Shown here one piece after another: positions 53,701 to 62,854 of a stretch of DNA of 64,000 nucleotides. A model generated the notes under the pieces. The model had not been told where the DNA came from and did not search any database. It saw nothing but the letters and a program-made list of their open reading frames with translations. The DNA is from Synechococcus sp. JA-2-3B'a(2-13) (GTDB lineage: Bacteria; Cyanobacteriota; Cyanobacteriia; Thermostichales; Thermostichaceae): assembly GCF_000013225.1 (NCBI RefSeq), contig NC_007776.1:2548501-2612500 (forward strand). The letters are read 5' to 3'. The position numbers and the translations under genes are program-made. The stretch's first letter is position 1. Each line of letters starts with the position of its first letter.

Positions 53701-55071
53701 CTAGTTGGTTGGCGTCGGTGTTGGCGTCGGTGTTAGTGTCGGGGTAGAGGCAGGAGTGGGTCGAGGTGTCGGAAAGTCCGTCGGTGCAGGAGGTAGAGGC
53801 ACCGGAATGCGGAGGCGGCAGGGTTGATCCGATTGATCGCCTTCTGGGGCATAGCAAACGCGAATGAGATCTTCCACAAAGCGAAGCTGATTAAAAGTGA
53901 CATACTCCCATCACTGACCCTACAGGTACAGCGTGGGCTTCGCGCTTCATCGGGGAGCTACTGCAAGAACCCTCCACGCGCAGACACGGGATGTCCCACC
54001 GCGTAGCTGTACCAGATTCCGGCAACGCCGTTTTGTACAGCCATGTTGATTATGGCACAGGATATATACGCCTTTCATCCCGACCCTCCTGCTGTTGCAG
54101 AGAGTGCGGGGCTTCCCGGCGGTTTAGCTAAGTTGATCCGCAAACCGTGCCAGCACAAAAGTCCCCTCAGTAGCTGCAGCCAGACGCTGTAACTCCAGAA
54201 GATTCAAATCGACCCCCAACCCAACCACATACACGGTGAGTTTTTGTCCTCGCTCTCTGGCCAAAGTTGTCAGCTCCTGAGTAGCTTGGTTGATGGAGCG
54301 GGTGCTTTCGTTGTCAATCCCATCGGTGAATACCACCAAGCGGCGGTTGAAACGCTCGGTGGGCCGAAAGTCGCTCAAGAAACGCCCGGCTTCTACCGTG
54401 GCATCGTAGAGGGCAGTGTTCCCCCCCGGAACAGCGCGCAAAACGCCTCGTCTCAGCAGCTCTTTGTCGCCGGTGAAGTCCTGCAATAGCTGAGCTGTGC
54501 GCAGAGGCTGCCCCAGGGCTGTAAGGCCAAAACCTGCCCCCCGGTTGTCAAAGCGCAGAATGGCGCCCAGATCCAGGGGTGCAGGGCGAAATTGATCCAA
54601 GAGCCGAAAAACAGCCAGGAAGCGCCGAGATTGGGGATCCAAAACCAGCAAGCTGCCTGAGCCATCCATCAGCACTGCCATGAGCAAAGGCCGCTGAGGC
54701 AGATCCGGCGGGGGGTTCTCGATCCGGGTGGGTGTCAGGGTCAAGGTTACCGGCTGCGGGATCCCTAGCAAATCGGTTACCCGGTTTACCTGCAGGCTGA
54801 CCTGACTGGCAGAGAGCTGGGTTATTGGTTGGGGCGGATCCCCGCCTTGCAAGAGGGCGATGTTGAACTCCATTTCCCCTTGTGTGCCAGAAAAGGAGCG
54901 GGTCAGAGCCCCATTGAACGTCAGGCGAGCTTGGGATCCCACAGCAGACGGATCAATGCCTGTACCGCCGGAAGAGCCACAGCCGACAAGGCAGCTTCCC
55001 ACGAGCACCAGGAGAAGCAGCCAACCAGCTTTTTGGCTTTTTACTTGACCGGGCTGTATTTTTACAGTCAT
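53701..55071 (-). pseudogene. vWA-domain lipoprotein gene split by a small transposon leftover
   Basis: The N-terminal part (55071 to 54131) has a lipoprotein signal (LLLLVLVGSCLVGC), and a vWA domain with the MIDAS motif DGSGS (in LMAVLMDGSGSLLVL), TALYDATVEAG and VVFTDGIDNESTR, up to TFVLARFADQL. There the frame meets a 234-bp element and stops at TAA 54124-54126. Beyond the element the same frame continues FNQLRFVEDLIRVCYAPEGD and ends in a Thr-Pro tail (PTLTPTPTPTPTN, stop at 53701-53703). The two parts rejoin in frame if the element is removed. A shortened protein lacking the Pro-rich tail could still be made and exported. Confidence 0.8.
53897..54130 (-). mobile_element. 234-bp IS200/IS605-derived element (copy E) inside the vWA gene
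   Basis: The left end (on the minus strand) reads TTAGCTAAACCGCC and GGGAAGCCCCGC, with GGGTCGGGATGAAAGGCG further in. The right end reads GCTGTACCTGTAGGGTCAGTG and GGGAGTATGTCAC. These match copies C and D. No tnpB codons remain except a short GGTGGGACATCCCG-like relic, so it is a non-autonomous deletion derivative. Confidence 0.8.
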
Positions 55072-55092
55072 TGCAGCTGCCAGTGCAAGCAT

Positions 55093-55449
55093 AGTGGGGT
55101 GGCATGAAAGTAGGGAGTTACAATACCACCCAGTAATTCCGAAAGCTACTGTAGCGCTTGGTGTAGGCGTAGAGATTTTTACTGCAGTTAGAGGATCTCG
55201 AGTTCATCTTTTTTCACAATGCGAGCACAGCGGGTCTCAGCTTTGAGCCTAGTAGGGCGGCTAAAGCCTGTCTGCTCCGAGAATTGCTTCGAGATAAAGA
55301 CCCCTTTGTTTTGCCACTTGTGGCAAGCGTTCTCGCTGACCAATTGTCAAATAAGCCGGCGCTCTCCTCCGTGGCCTATAGTTCATAGCAGCTCATCAGT
55401 GCAGGTGTAAGCTCTAAAAGGATCCCCTGGGTGAGGAGGAGAACTGAAC
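55093..55449. other. 357-bp divergent promoter region
   Basis: The genes on both sides point away from it. It contains a perfect inverted repeat TTGCCAC-TT-GTGGCAA (55311-55326), about 120 bp before the next start codon, a good candidate for a protein-binding site. No coding frame is convincing. GAGGAG nine bases upstream of ATG 55450 is the ribosome-binding site of the following gene. Confidence 0.5.
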
Positions 55450-56160
55450 ATGGCGGCAAAGCAACTCAAGTTCTATTGGAGCCCCCAACACCAGCTCTTT
55501 AGCTGCGATGGCGCCAAGTTGGAGGGGCACGGCTACATCCAAACCAACCCCTCCCATGACCTGGTTCACCTGCTCATTGCCGCCAACGGCAACATGCCCT
55601 GGCAGCCGGTGGAAAGCCGCGAGCAAACCTGCTTTGCCGAGTACAACGCGGTAATGCTGGAGCATCTGCTGGTGAACTGTTTTAATGCAGGAGCACTGGG
55701 ATCCCTGCCTGCCCAGCAGATCATCCCAGAGGCGCGGAAGTTCTTGCGGTGGTTTGTTTCAGAACATTACGCCCCTTTTCCGGTGTCTGAAGAAGAGGCT
55801 TTTCGTCGCTTTGCCGAGCACCTGGATATTGAGCGCATTGTGCGTTTGTTCCCCTATTTTTACAGTTTGCGAGCTTGGGAATGCTTCAGCCCCGATTACC
55901 GCGCCGAGACCTACGATCTGGAGTTCACCTCCGAGGATGATCCCGTTCGAGAGGCCCCGGAATGGGCGGCGGATCCCAACATTTTGGAGACTCAGGAGCT
56001 GGTGCGGCAAAAGCTCTCTGAGGCAGTAGCCGAGGCGGGCTCGATCCGGCCCAAACCGGAGCCCGTTTTCCCGCCAACTTCGTCAGCTTCTCCTCTGTCC
56101 GATCCCCCAGCCAAGACCAGGCAGAAAAAAACCGGACTCGGCTTCAAGCCTGCCCGTTGA
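55450..56160 (+). CDS. Conserved hypothetical protein with acidic centre and basic tail
   Basis: The 236-residue cytoplasmic-looking protein begins MAAKQLKFYWSPQHQLFSCD. It has a mixed alpha/beta region of about 160 residues (with HGYIQTNPSHDLVHLLIAAN, MLEHLLVNCFNAGALG, RLFPYFYSLRAWECFSPDY). A disordered Pro/Ser/Lys-rich C-terminus ends KKTGLGFKPAR. I do not recognise a family. A good SD site supports translation. It converges with tyrS across a short palindrome (CCCCTC ... GAGGGG, 56167-56196). Confidence 0.65.
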   Translation: MAAKQLKFYWSPQHQLFSCDGAKLEGHGYIQTNPSHDLVHLLIAANGNMPWQPVESREQTCFAEYNAVMLEHLLVNCFNAGALGSLPAQQIIPEARKFLRWFVSEHYAPFPVSEEEAFRRFAEHLDIERIVRLFPYFYSLRAWECFSPDYRAETYDLEFTSEDDPVREAPEWAADPNILETQELVRQKLSEAVAEAGSIRPKPEPVFPPTSSASPLSDPPAKTRQKKTGLGFKPAR

Positions 56161-56166
56161 TGGATC

Positions 56167-56196
56167 CCCTCACCCCTTTCCCGCAGGGAGAGGGGA
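56167..56196. terminator. Terminator-like palindrome between convergent genes
   Basis: Arms CCCCTC-ACCC and GGGA-GAGGGG enclose a 10-base loop. It lies between the stop codons of the hypothetical gene and tyrS and could serve both. No long T run is present. Confidence 0.5.
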
Positions 56197-56199
56197 AGA

Positions 56200-57441
56200 C
56201 TAATCTGCGCCTTTCACTAGCCGACGAAAGGCCTTTTTGCCCACCTGCAAAATCCGCCCGGCCAGCTCCGAGGCATGGGCAAACTCCAGGTCGGGATCCT
56301 CCACCTTTTGCCCATCCAGCCGCACGGCGCCCCCTTGAATCTGCCGACGGGCCTCGGCGGCACTCTTGCACAGGCCACACTCACGCAGGATGTAGCTGAG
56401 TTTAACAGGGTAAGACAACCCATCGATGGCAAAGGTGGGGATGGATCCCGTTTCGGCAAGAATACCGTCTAGCACCAGGGCTTGGGCGGTGCGCTGGGCC
56501 TCTTCTGCCGCTGCAGGGGAGTGAAACTGGGCCACTAGGGTCTTGGCTAGGAGGATCTGCCGCTGGCGGGGATCCTGCGGCAGCTCGGCAAGGGGCACTG
56601 AGGTGAGCAACTCAAAGTAGCGCTCCACCAGGTGATCCGGCACCTTCTCCAGCTTGGAGTACATGGTGAGGGGATCCTCAGTCAGCCCCACGTAGTTGTT
56701 TTTGGACTTGGACATTTTCTGGTACCCGTCCAGCCCCTCCAAAAGCGGCACCGTCAGGCAAAACTGCGGCGCTTGGCCCTTCCAAATTTGCAGATCCCGA
56801 CCGGTGAGCAGGTTAAAGCGCTGGTCGGTTCCCCCCAGTTCTACGTCGGCTGCCAGAGCCACCGAGTCGTAGCCCTGCAGGAGGGGATAGAGAAATTCGT
56901 GCAAGTATACCGGCGTCCCGGCTTGGTAGCGCTGGGCAAAGTCTTCTTTGGCCAGCATCTGCCCCACCGTCATCTGGGCCTGGAGTTCGATCAGCTCGCT
57001 GAGAGTCAGGTGGGCCAGCCACTCGCTGTTGCGGCGCACCTCCAGCCGGCCAGGGGTCTCAAAATCCAAGATCTTGCCGGCCTGCTCCAAGTAGGTGCGG
57101 GCGTTTTCCTCCACTTCTGCCGGGGTGAGGCGGGGACGGGCCTCCGATTGGCCGGTGGGATCCCCTACCAGAGCTGTGAAGTCCCCAATGAGCAAAATGG
57201 CCACATGGCCCGCATCCTGAAACTGCCGCAGCTTGCGCAACACCACCGAATGCCCCAGGTGCAGATCCGGTCGGGTGGGATCGATGCCCAGCTTCACCCG
57301 CAGGGGACGATCCGCTTGCGCCAAGCGCTCCGCCAGGGCAGCAGCTCCTCCTGGAAAGATCTCGGCCACTCCCCGCTCAACAATTTGGGCTATCAACGGA
57401 TCCCGGTACGCTGGCGAAACTGAGGCTGACGATATACTCAA
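56200..57441 (-). CDS. tyrS: Tyrosyl-tRNA synthetase
   Basis: The 413-residue class I synthetase has the HIGH-like motif [16 protein letters not shown] (near 58) and the KMSKS signature in [15 protein letters not shown] (near 240). Tyrosine- and tRNA-recognition segments such as [20 protein letters not shown] are present. The C-terminal S4-like RNA-binding domain ([20 protein letters not shown]) is intact. It is of the shorter TyrZ type. Convergent with the preceding gene and divergent from the PBP gene. Confidence 0.96.
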   Translation of the reverse strand: MSISSASVSPAYRDPLIAQIVERGVAEIFPGGAAALAERLAQADRPLRVKLGIDPTRPDLHLGHSVVLRKLRQFQDAGHVAILLIGDFTALVGDPTGQSEARPRLTPAEVEENARTYLEQAGKILDFETPGRLEVRRNSEWLAHLTLSELIELQAQMTVGQMLAKEDFAQRYQAGTPVYLHEFLYPLLQGYDSVALAADVELGGTDQRFNLLTGRDLQIWKGQAPQFCLTVPLLEGLDGYQKMSKSKNNYVGLTEDPLTMYSKLEKVPDHLVERYFELLTSVPLAELPQDPRQRQILLAKTLVAQFHSPAAAEEAQRTAQALVLDGILAETGSIPTFAIDGLSYPVKLSYILRECGLCKSAAEARRQIQGGAVRLDGQKVEDPDLEFAHASELAGRILQVGKKAFRRLVKGAD

Positions 57442-57613
57442 ATCCTGCTCCTCCGGCTGAACCCATGAGCCATTTTAAGCCCACGCAAAAGATGCTCGAT
57501 TCTCAACTCAAGATCTTCTCCCCCTAGCCCGGTTGGAGTTGTCGATGGGCAGGGTTGGCCATCCTGCTGCCCCAATAGACGCCGCCCTATAATGGGTCTG
57601 GCTTGTTGTTGCT

Positions 57614-59632
57614 TTGCAACACGGACGTGACAGGGTTTTTGACGTGACCTACGGTCGCAGACCATTGGCCCGCCGGGCGAGAAAGCCGGGGTTGGAGCGT
57701 TTCTCCAATTCCCCCTTTTCCCGATCGGGGTTTGACGAGCATGCCGACTATACCCCACCCACCCGCCCCTCCCGGATTGCCCAGGTTGCCGGTGTGGTGG
57801 GCAATCTGTTGCTGGGATCCCTGCTCTTGGGATCCACGGCAACGGCTGCCGGATTGGTGGGGCTGGCCATTAGCTTTCGCAACTTGCCGGACGTGCATCA
57901 ATTGCGGGATTACGTGCCCATTGCCACCACCCACATTGTCGATATTCGGGGCGAGCCCATTGCCAGCCTACACGGGGAGGCCAACCGGGAAGTGATCTCC
58001 CTTGAACAGGTCTCGCCGGAGATGAAAAAGGCCTTGCTGGCCATTGAAGACAGCCACTTTTACACCCATCCAGGCATTAATCCGGTCAGCTTGGGCCGGG
58101 CGATCCTAGGCAGTGTGGAGGGGGGTATAGGCTCGGCGGGGGGGGGATCCACCCTGACAATGCAGTTGGTCAAGAACCTGTTTTTGAGGCCGGAGCGTAC
58201 CCTCAGCCGTAAAGTCGCCGAGATCGTGTTGGCGGTGCGCCTAGAACAGGTCTTCAGCAAAGACGAGATCCTGGAGATGTACCTCAACCAGGTGTACTGG
58301 GGGCACAATCTCTACGGCATCCAGGCGGCGGCCCGCAGCTACTTCAACAAGGATGCGTCTGAACTGAACTTGGCTGAAGCGGCGATGTTGGCTGGGATCC
58401 TGCCGGCCCCGGAAACCCTCAGCCCCTTTCGCAACCTGGAGGGAGCCAAACGGCGGCAACACCTGGTGCTGGATCGTCTGGTGGAGCTGAAGTGGATTAC
58501 CCCCGAGGAAGCCCAGGCGGCGCGGGAGCAAAAGCTGACCTTAGGCCGCATTACCTCCTTTCAAAGTAACGCCCCAGCAGTTACCGACGCCATTGAGGCG
58601 GAGCTGCGGCGCCGCTATGGGGAACAAGCTCTAATGCAAGGAGGTCTGCGGGTTCAGTCCACCATCGATCTGCGTCTGCAGCGCCTTGCCCAGCGCATTG
58701 TCAATGAAGATGGCCCCCGCATTGGGGCAGCTCGTCGTGCCGATCAAATGGCTTTGGCGGCAGTGGATCCCCGTACCGGCTATGTGAAAGCCATTGTGGG
58801 CGGGATCAACGCTCAGCGGGGCCAATTTAACCGCGCCACCCAGGCGTTTCGCCAAACGGGATCCACCTTTAAGCCCTATGTGTACTACGCGGCTCTGGCC
58901 AGCGGGCGCTATTCACCCGGCAGCATCTTGGAAGATACCCCCGTCACCTATCCCGGCTCGCCACCCTACAGCCCGAAAAACTACGACAACACCTTCTATG
59001 GCCCCCTCACCTTTGCTCGGGCTTTGGAGCTCTCCCGCAACGTGCCCACGGTCAAGTTGGCCGATGATGTCGGGATCCGCAACGTCATTGCAGCGGCTCA
59101 GGCCACGGGTATTACTGCCGAGATGTTCCCCAACTTGGCTACAGCTCTGGGCTCGGCCAGCGTCAGCCCCCTGGAGATGGCGGCCAGCTATGCGGTCTTT
59201 GCCAATGGCGGATATCGGGTGGAGCCGACCCTCTTGGCCCAGGTGGTGGATCGCAACGGCCAAATCCTCTTCGAGGCCAGGCCTCAGCCGCAGCGGGTTT
59301 TGGATCCCTGGGCGGTGGCTACGCTCAACCAAATCCTCAAAGGGGTAGTGACCCAAGGCACCGGGACGGCGGCTCGTTTGGATGACGGGCGACCCGTGGC
59401 CGGTAAAACCGGCACCACCTCCGATTTCCGCGACGCTTGGTTCATCGGCTACGTGCCGCAACTGTCCACCGCCATTTGGATCGGCAACGACAACAACTCT
59501 CCCATGCTGCCCGGCACCGCCGGCGGGGCCTTTGTTGCCCCCACCTGGAAGCGCTTTATGACCGAGGCTCTGCAAGGGATCCCACCTCAGGACTTCCCCA
59601 GCCCGCATCAATTTCCCCCTCCCCGACCATGA
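57614..59632 (+). CDS. Class A penicillin-binding protein (PBP1A type)
   Basis: The protein, up to 672 residues, has one membrane helix (GVVGNLLLGSLLLGSTATAA), a glycosyltransferase family 51 domain (EDSHFYTHPGINPVSLGRAI, GSTLTMQLVKNLFLRPERTL, EMYLNQVYWGHNLYGIQAAA) and a transpeptidase domain with the serine motif TGSTFKPYVYY, SRNVPTVKLADD and KTGTTSDFRDAWFIGY. It polymerises and crosslinks peptidoglycan. The start is unclear: TTG 57614 gives the longest frame, GTG 57644 is also possible. It overlaps the next gene by the four bases ATGA. Confidence 0.93.
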   Translation: MQHGRDRVFDVTYGRRPLARRARKPGLERFSNSPFSRSGFDEHADYTPPTRPSRIAQVAGVVGNLLLGSLLLGSTATAAGLVGLAISFRNLPDVHQLRDYVPIATTHIVDIRGEPIASLHGEANREVISLEQVSPEMKKALLAIEDSHFYTHPGINPVSLGRAILGSVEGGIGSAGGGSTLTMQLVKNLFLRPERTLSRKVAEIVLAVRLEQVFSKDEILEMYLNQVYWGHNLYGIQAAARSYFNKDASELNLAEAAMLAGILPAPETLSPFRNLEGAKRRQHLVLDRLVELKWITPEEAQAAREQKLTLGRITSFQSNAPAVTDAIEAELRRRYGEQALMQGGLRVQSTIDLRLQRLAQRIVNEDGPRIGAARRADQMALAAVDPRTGYVKAIVGGINAQRGQFNRATQAFRQTGSTFKPYVYYAALASGRYSPGSILEDTPVTYPGSPPYSPKNYDNTFYGPLTFARALELSRNVPTVKLADDVGIRNVIAAAQATGITAEMFPNLATALGSASVSPLEMAASYAVFANGGYRVEPTLLAQVVDRNGQILFEARPQPQRVLDPWAVATLNQILKGVVTQGTGTAARLDDGRPVAGKTGTTSDFRDAWFIGYVPQLSTAIWIGNDNNSPMLPGTAGGAFVAPTWKRFMTEALQGIPPQDFPSPHQFPPPRP

Positions 59633-59988
59633 CCTACAGCGAAGAGCGGCTGGCGCGTATCGAGCGCACGGTGGAGGCCAATGCCCAGGCCATCGCCCAA
59701 CTGACCCGACAGAACCAAGAGGTGCTGCAAACCATTGCCGGCACCGAGGAGCGCATTGCCAGGGCCGAGGAGCGCATTGCCAGAGCCGAGGAACGCATTG
59801 CTGGCGCCGAAGAACGTCTGGAGGCCGAGGTCAAACGGTGGGACGAGCGGTTTTTCCAGCTCAGCCGCGATACCCTCAACTTCACCCGCAATGTAGTGAC
59901 CATCGCCGCCATCACGGCTGTTTTGATCCCCCTGCTCAGGGATGTCGCTCCCCTGCTGATCGAGCTGCTGCGGGAGGGATCCCGTTAG
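59629..59988 (+). CDS. Coiled-coil protein with C-terminal membrane segment, unknown
   Basis: The 119-residue product starts MTYSEERLARIERTVEANAQ. It forms a continuous coiled coil, including near-perfect heptad repeats ERIARAEERIARAEERIAGA encoded by three 21-bp DNA repeats (59749-59811). A membrane segment near the C-terminus (VVTIAAITAVLIPLLRDVAP) follows. Its ATG overlaps the PBP stop as ATGA, so translation is probably coupled; a structural or regulatory role beside the PBP is an inference. No family is recognised. Confidence 0.75.
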   Translation: MTYSEERLARIERTVEANAQAIAQLTRQNQEVLQTIAGTEERIARAEERIARAEERIAGAEERLEAEVKRWDERFFQLSRDTLNFTRNVVTIAAITAVLIPLLRDVAPLLIELLREGSR

Positions 59989-60251
59989 CCCTCTGTAGCT
60001 GGGACATCTCGCTTTTCCAACCGCTGGCCAACAAGTGGTTATCGGCAATTGCGCTGAGACAGCCGCGATTCCACCTCTCTGGGGTCGAGCAGGGTTCCAA
60101 CCGGAATCGAGGTGTCCAAGGGATCCCAGCGCGTACTGATTCTGAGTTACACTAAAACTGCAAAGAAAGGTAACGCCTTTTTCTGGTTCTCCTGACCCTT
60201 CACCGCGTTCTTTCTTGCATTCCTTGCACAAGACACAGAGGACAGACGATT

Positions 60252-60851
60252 ATGGCTTTTGAACTCCCGGCTCTGCCCTATCCTGCCGACGCGCTGAAGC
60301 CCTACATGTCGGCAGAAACGTTTTCCTTCCACCACGGCAAGCACCACGCGGCCTACGTAGCCAACCTGAACAAGCTCATCGAGGGCACCGATCTGGCCAA
60401 CAAGTCTCTGGAGGAGATCATCAAAGCCACCTTTGGGGATCCTGACAAAGTGGGTATCTTCAACAATGCCGCCCAAGTTTGGAACCACACCTTTTTCTGG
60501 GAATCCATGAAGCCGGGCGGGGGAGGTGCGCCTACCGGGCCTATCGCCGACAAGATCAACGCCGATTTCGGCAGCTACGACAAGTTTGTCGAGGCTTTCA
60601 AGACGGCGGCTGCCACCCAGTTTGGCAGTGGTTGGGCTTGGCTGGTGCTGGAGGATGGCACGCTGAAGGTTACCAAAACCCCCAATGCCGAAAATCCGCT
60701 GGTTCACGGTCAAACGCCCCTGCTCACCTTGGATGTGTGGGAGCACGCCTACTACCTGGATTACCAAAACCGGCGGCCTGACTTCATCAATGCCTACCTG
60801 GAGCACTTGGTGAACTGGGATGCCGCCAATGCCCGGCTGGCTGCCGCCTGA
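60252..60851 (+). CDS. sodB: Iron superoxide dismutase
   Basis: The 199-residue enzyme has all four metal ligands: His27 in [17 protein letters not shown], a second His in QVWNHTFFW, and the Asp and His in [20 protein letters not shown]. The Fe-type markers [12 protein letters not shown] and [20 protein letters not shown] indicate iron rather than manganese. It converts cytoplasmic superoxide to peroxide and oxygen. Single-gene unit; no Fur-box-like or other operator was recognised upstream. Confidence 0.97.
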   Translation: MAFELPALPYPADALKPYMSAETFSFHHGKHHAAYVANLNKLIEGTDLANKSLEEIIKATFGDPDKVGIFNNAAQVWNHTFFWESMKPGGGGAPTGPIADKINADFGSYDKFVEAFKTAAATQFGSGWAWLVLEDGTLKVTKTPNAENPLVHGQTPLLTLDVWEHAYYLDYQNRRPDFINAYLEHLVNWDAANARLAAA

Positions 60852-60948
60852 CTCCACCTGTTCTGGGATCCCTTGACGGGGGATCCCATCGAAGACTAGC
60901 CCTATGTCTCTGTTTGCGAAGGGATCCTTGGGGATCCCTTTTTTGCGC

Positions 60949-62592
60949 CTAGTCTTTCCCCAAGCGTTCTCGCTCCTCGCGCAATCGCTCCAGAAAGCCA
61001 GGGGTGGGAGGTTGGGTTGGAGGGGCTGCAAGGGGAGCAGAAGTTGGAGCAACCCGGTTCACTTGGGGAAACAAAGGTTGATTGATGGGCTGCGGCGGGA
61101 GAGGTTTGGCTGGGACAGGGGCTGGAGAAGGTGGAGCAGGGGGTGTGGGCACTGCAACCGGTCGGGGTGGAGGCACAGCAGGGGCTGGAGGAGGAGGTGA
61201 CACCTGCTGAGTTGGAGCAGGGGGCTGAGGGGTAGAGGACACTGCCTCTGGAGTTGCCGCTGGCCTGGGTGTGGGCTCGCTTGCGGACTCACCGATTCCC
61301 AGATCTGGGGCGGGATCATCCTCAAACACCGGTTTGCCCTCCGGATCCCGCGGCAGCCAGTCCAGCAGGGGTTCAGGAGTGGCTGAGGGATCCCGCTCAG
61401 GGTGCTCTGCACCGCCGACTGGAAGGGGGCGTTCGGGGGCAGCAGGCGGTCTTTCGCTGCCTGGGCCCGGATCCAACAGCAGACGCAGGCCCCAGAAGGT
61501 GCTCCCCGCAATGACAACAAAAAGGGCTATCCCAGCCCAGAGGGGAAACGGCTTGGCCTCGGGCTCTGCCTGGGTACTGAGCAGGTGTGTGCCCGACTGC
61601 CCTGCATCCACCGCCGCCAGGGTGCGCTCGGAGAAGATGGGTGCGGTTGGGGGGGGCGCGAGGGAAGAGCTGGCAGCGCTCTGGGAGTGCAGGGATCCCT
61701 CCAATTGGGCGCTGAGAACCTTCATATCTTGGGGCCGCTGGTCGGGATCTTTGGCCAGACAGGAGAGCACCACCTGTTCCAGCTCCAGCGGAATCTCATA
61801 GGGCAAATTCGAGCGATCGAAGGGCTGAGGCTGTTGGTAATTGTGGGCCTCGTACCAGCCGGGGAAAGAATCGCTCTTGGGTCGCAGAGGTTGTTGCCCG
61901 GTCAACATGCGGTAGAGCACCACGCCAAACGAGTAGATATCCGAGCGGGCATCCAGGGCTTCCCCGCGCACCTGTTCGGGAGAGGCGTAGCGCACCGTAC
62001 CCAAAAAGCCGGTGGTCTGGGTGCCAAGGGCAAGGGAAACCTCGCTGAGCAGCTTAGCAATGCCGAAATCCAAGATTTTGACGGTTTCCCCCAGGGTTTC
62101 ATCTTTCAGGACGAAGAGGTTGCTGGGTTTGATGTCGCGATGGATCACCCCCTTGATGAGATGGCCATCCTGCTCGGTCTCTAGGTTGTGGGCGTAATAG
62201 AGACCGGCACACACTTGGCGGGCAATCCTCACCACCTGTTGAGGCGGCAGCACCGGCTGCTTGAGCATCAGCTCCCCCAAACTGCGCCCCGTCAGGTATT
62301 CCATCACCAGGTAAGGTTGGTCGTTCTCTAGGCCATAGTCCAATACCTTGACAATGGCAGGGTGCTCCCCCAGCAGCGTGCTGATGCGAATTTCCTGCTG
62401 AAAACGTTTGTGCAACTGGCGTCGGGTGTTGTCATCGCCTGCTAAGTTTTGGTGCAACAGCTTGACCGCCACCGGACGGTTGAACAGGCGCGTATCGACA
62501 GCCTTGAACACCCGCCCCATGCCACCTGCTGCAATGCTGTGAACCAGTTGATAGCGCTGGCCGATTACTTTTCCAGGAGCAAGCTGGTGCAT
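60949..62592 (-). CDS. Membrane-anchored Ser/Thr protein kinase with Pro-rich tail
   Basis: The 547-residue protein has an N-terminal Hanks-type kinase domain (about 10-280): glycine loop AAGGMGRVFKAVD, Lys in PVAVKLLHQN, catalytic HRDIKPSNLFVL, and DFG in ILDFGIAKLL. One membrane helix lies near 355 (PLWAGIALFVVIAGSTFWGL). The C-terminal 180 residues outside the membrane are Pro/Thr/Ala-rich (e.g. PPAPTQQVSPPPPAPAVPPP) and probably extended. Such PknB/Spk-like kinases sense envelope or stress signals; the substrate is unknown. Confidence 0.92.
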   Translation of the reverse strand: MHQLAPGKVIGQRYQLVHSIAAGGMGRVFKAVDTRLFNRPVAVKLLHQNLAGDDNTRRQLHKRFQQEIRISTLLGEHPAIVKVLDYGLENDQPYLVMEYLTGRSLGELMLKQPVLPPQQVVRIARQVCAGLYYAHNLETEQDGHLIKGVIHRDIKPSNLFVLKDETLGETVKILDFGIAKLLSEVSLALGTQTTGFLGTVRYASPEQVRGEALDARSDIYSFGVVLYRMLTGQQPLRPKSDSFPGWYEAHNYQQPQPFDRSNLPYEIPLELEQVVLSCLAKDPDQRPQDMKVLSAQLEGSLHSQSAASSSLAPPPTAPIFSERTLAAVDAGQSGTHLLSTQAEPEAKPFPLWAGIALFVVIAGSTFWGLRLLLDPGPGSERPPAAPERPLPVGGAEHPERDPSATPEPLLDWLPRDPEGKPVFEDDPAPDLGIGESASEPTPRPAATPEAVSSTPQPPAPTQQVSPPPPAPAVPPPRPVAVPTPPAPPSPAPVPAKPLPPQPINQPLFPQVNRVAPTSAPLAAPPTQPPTPGFLERLREERERLGKD

Positions 62593-62854
62593 AGGCAGCC
62601 TAGGAGCATGTACCCTCTGATTCTAATGCGTGTTTCTCGGGAGTTTCTCTTGCCTTTCTCCGGCCATCCCTGCCCAGCAGTCTTCATTCCCAATGTATTT
62701 GATGTGCTTTTAAGTACTTATTAAACGCCCTGCCAGTAATTGAAGGCCGGACAAAGTCTGTGGGGCATCGAGAGCTACTTGGATCTGGAGGGATCTGATA
62801 GACTCATGCGGGCGCTTTGCCGGGTCTGTTCATTAGCTGTCTGTCGGGTGATTT

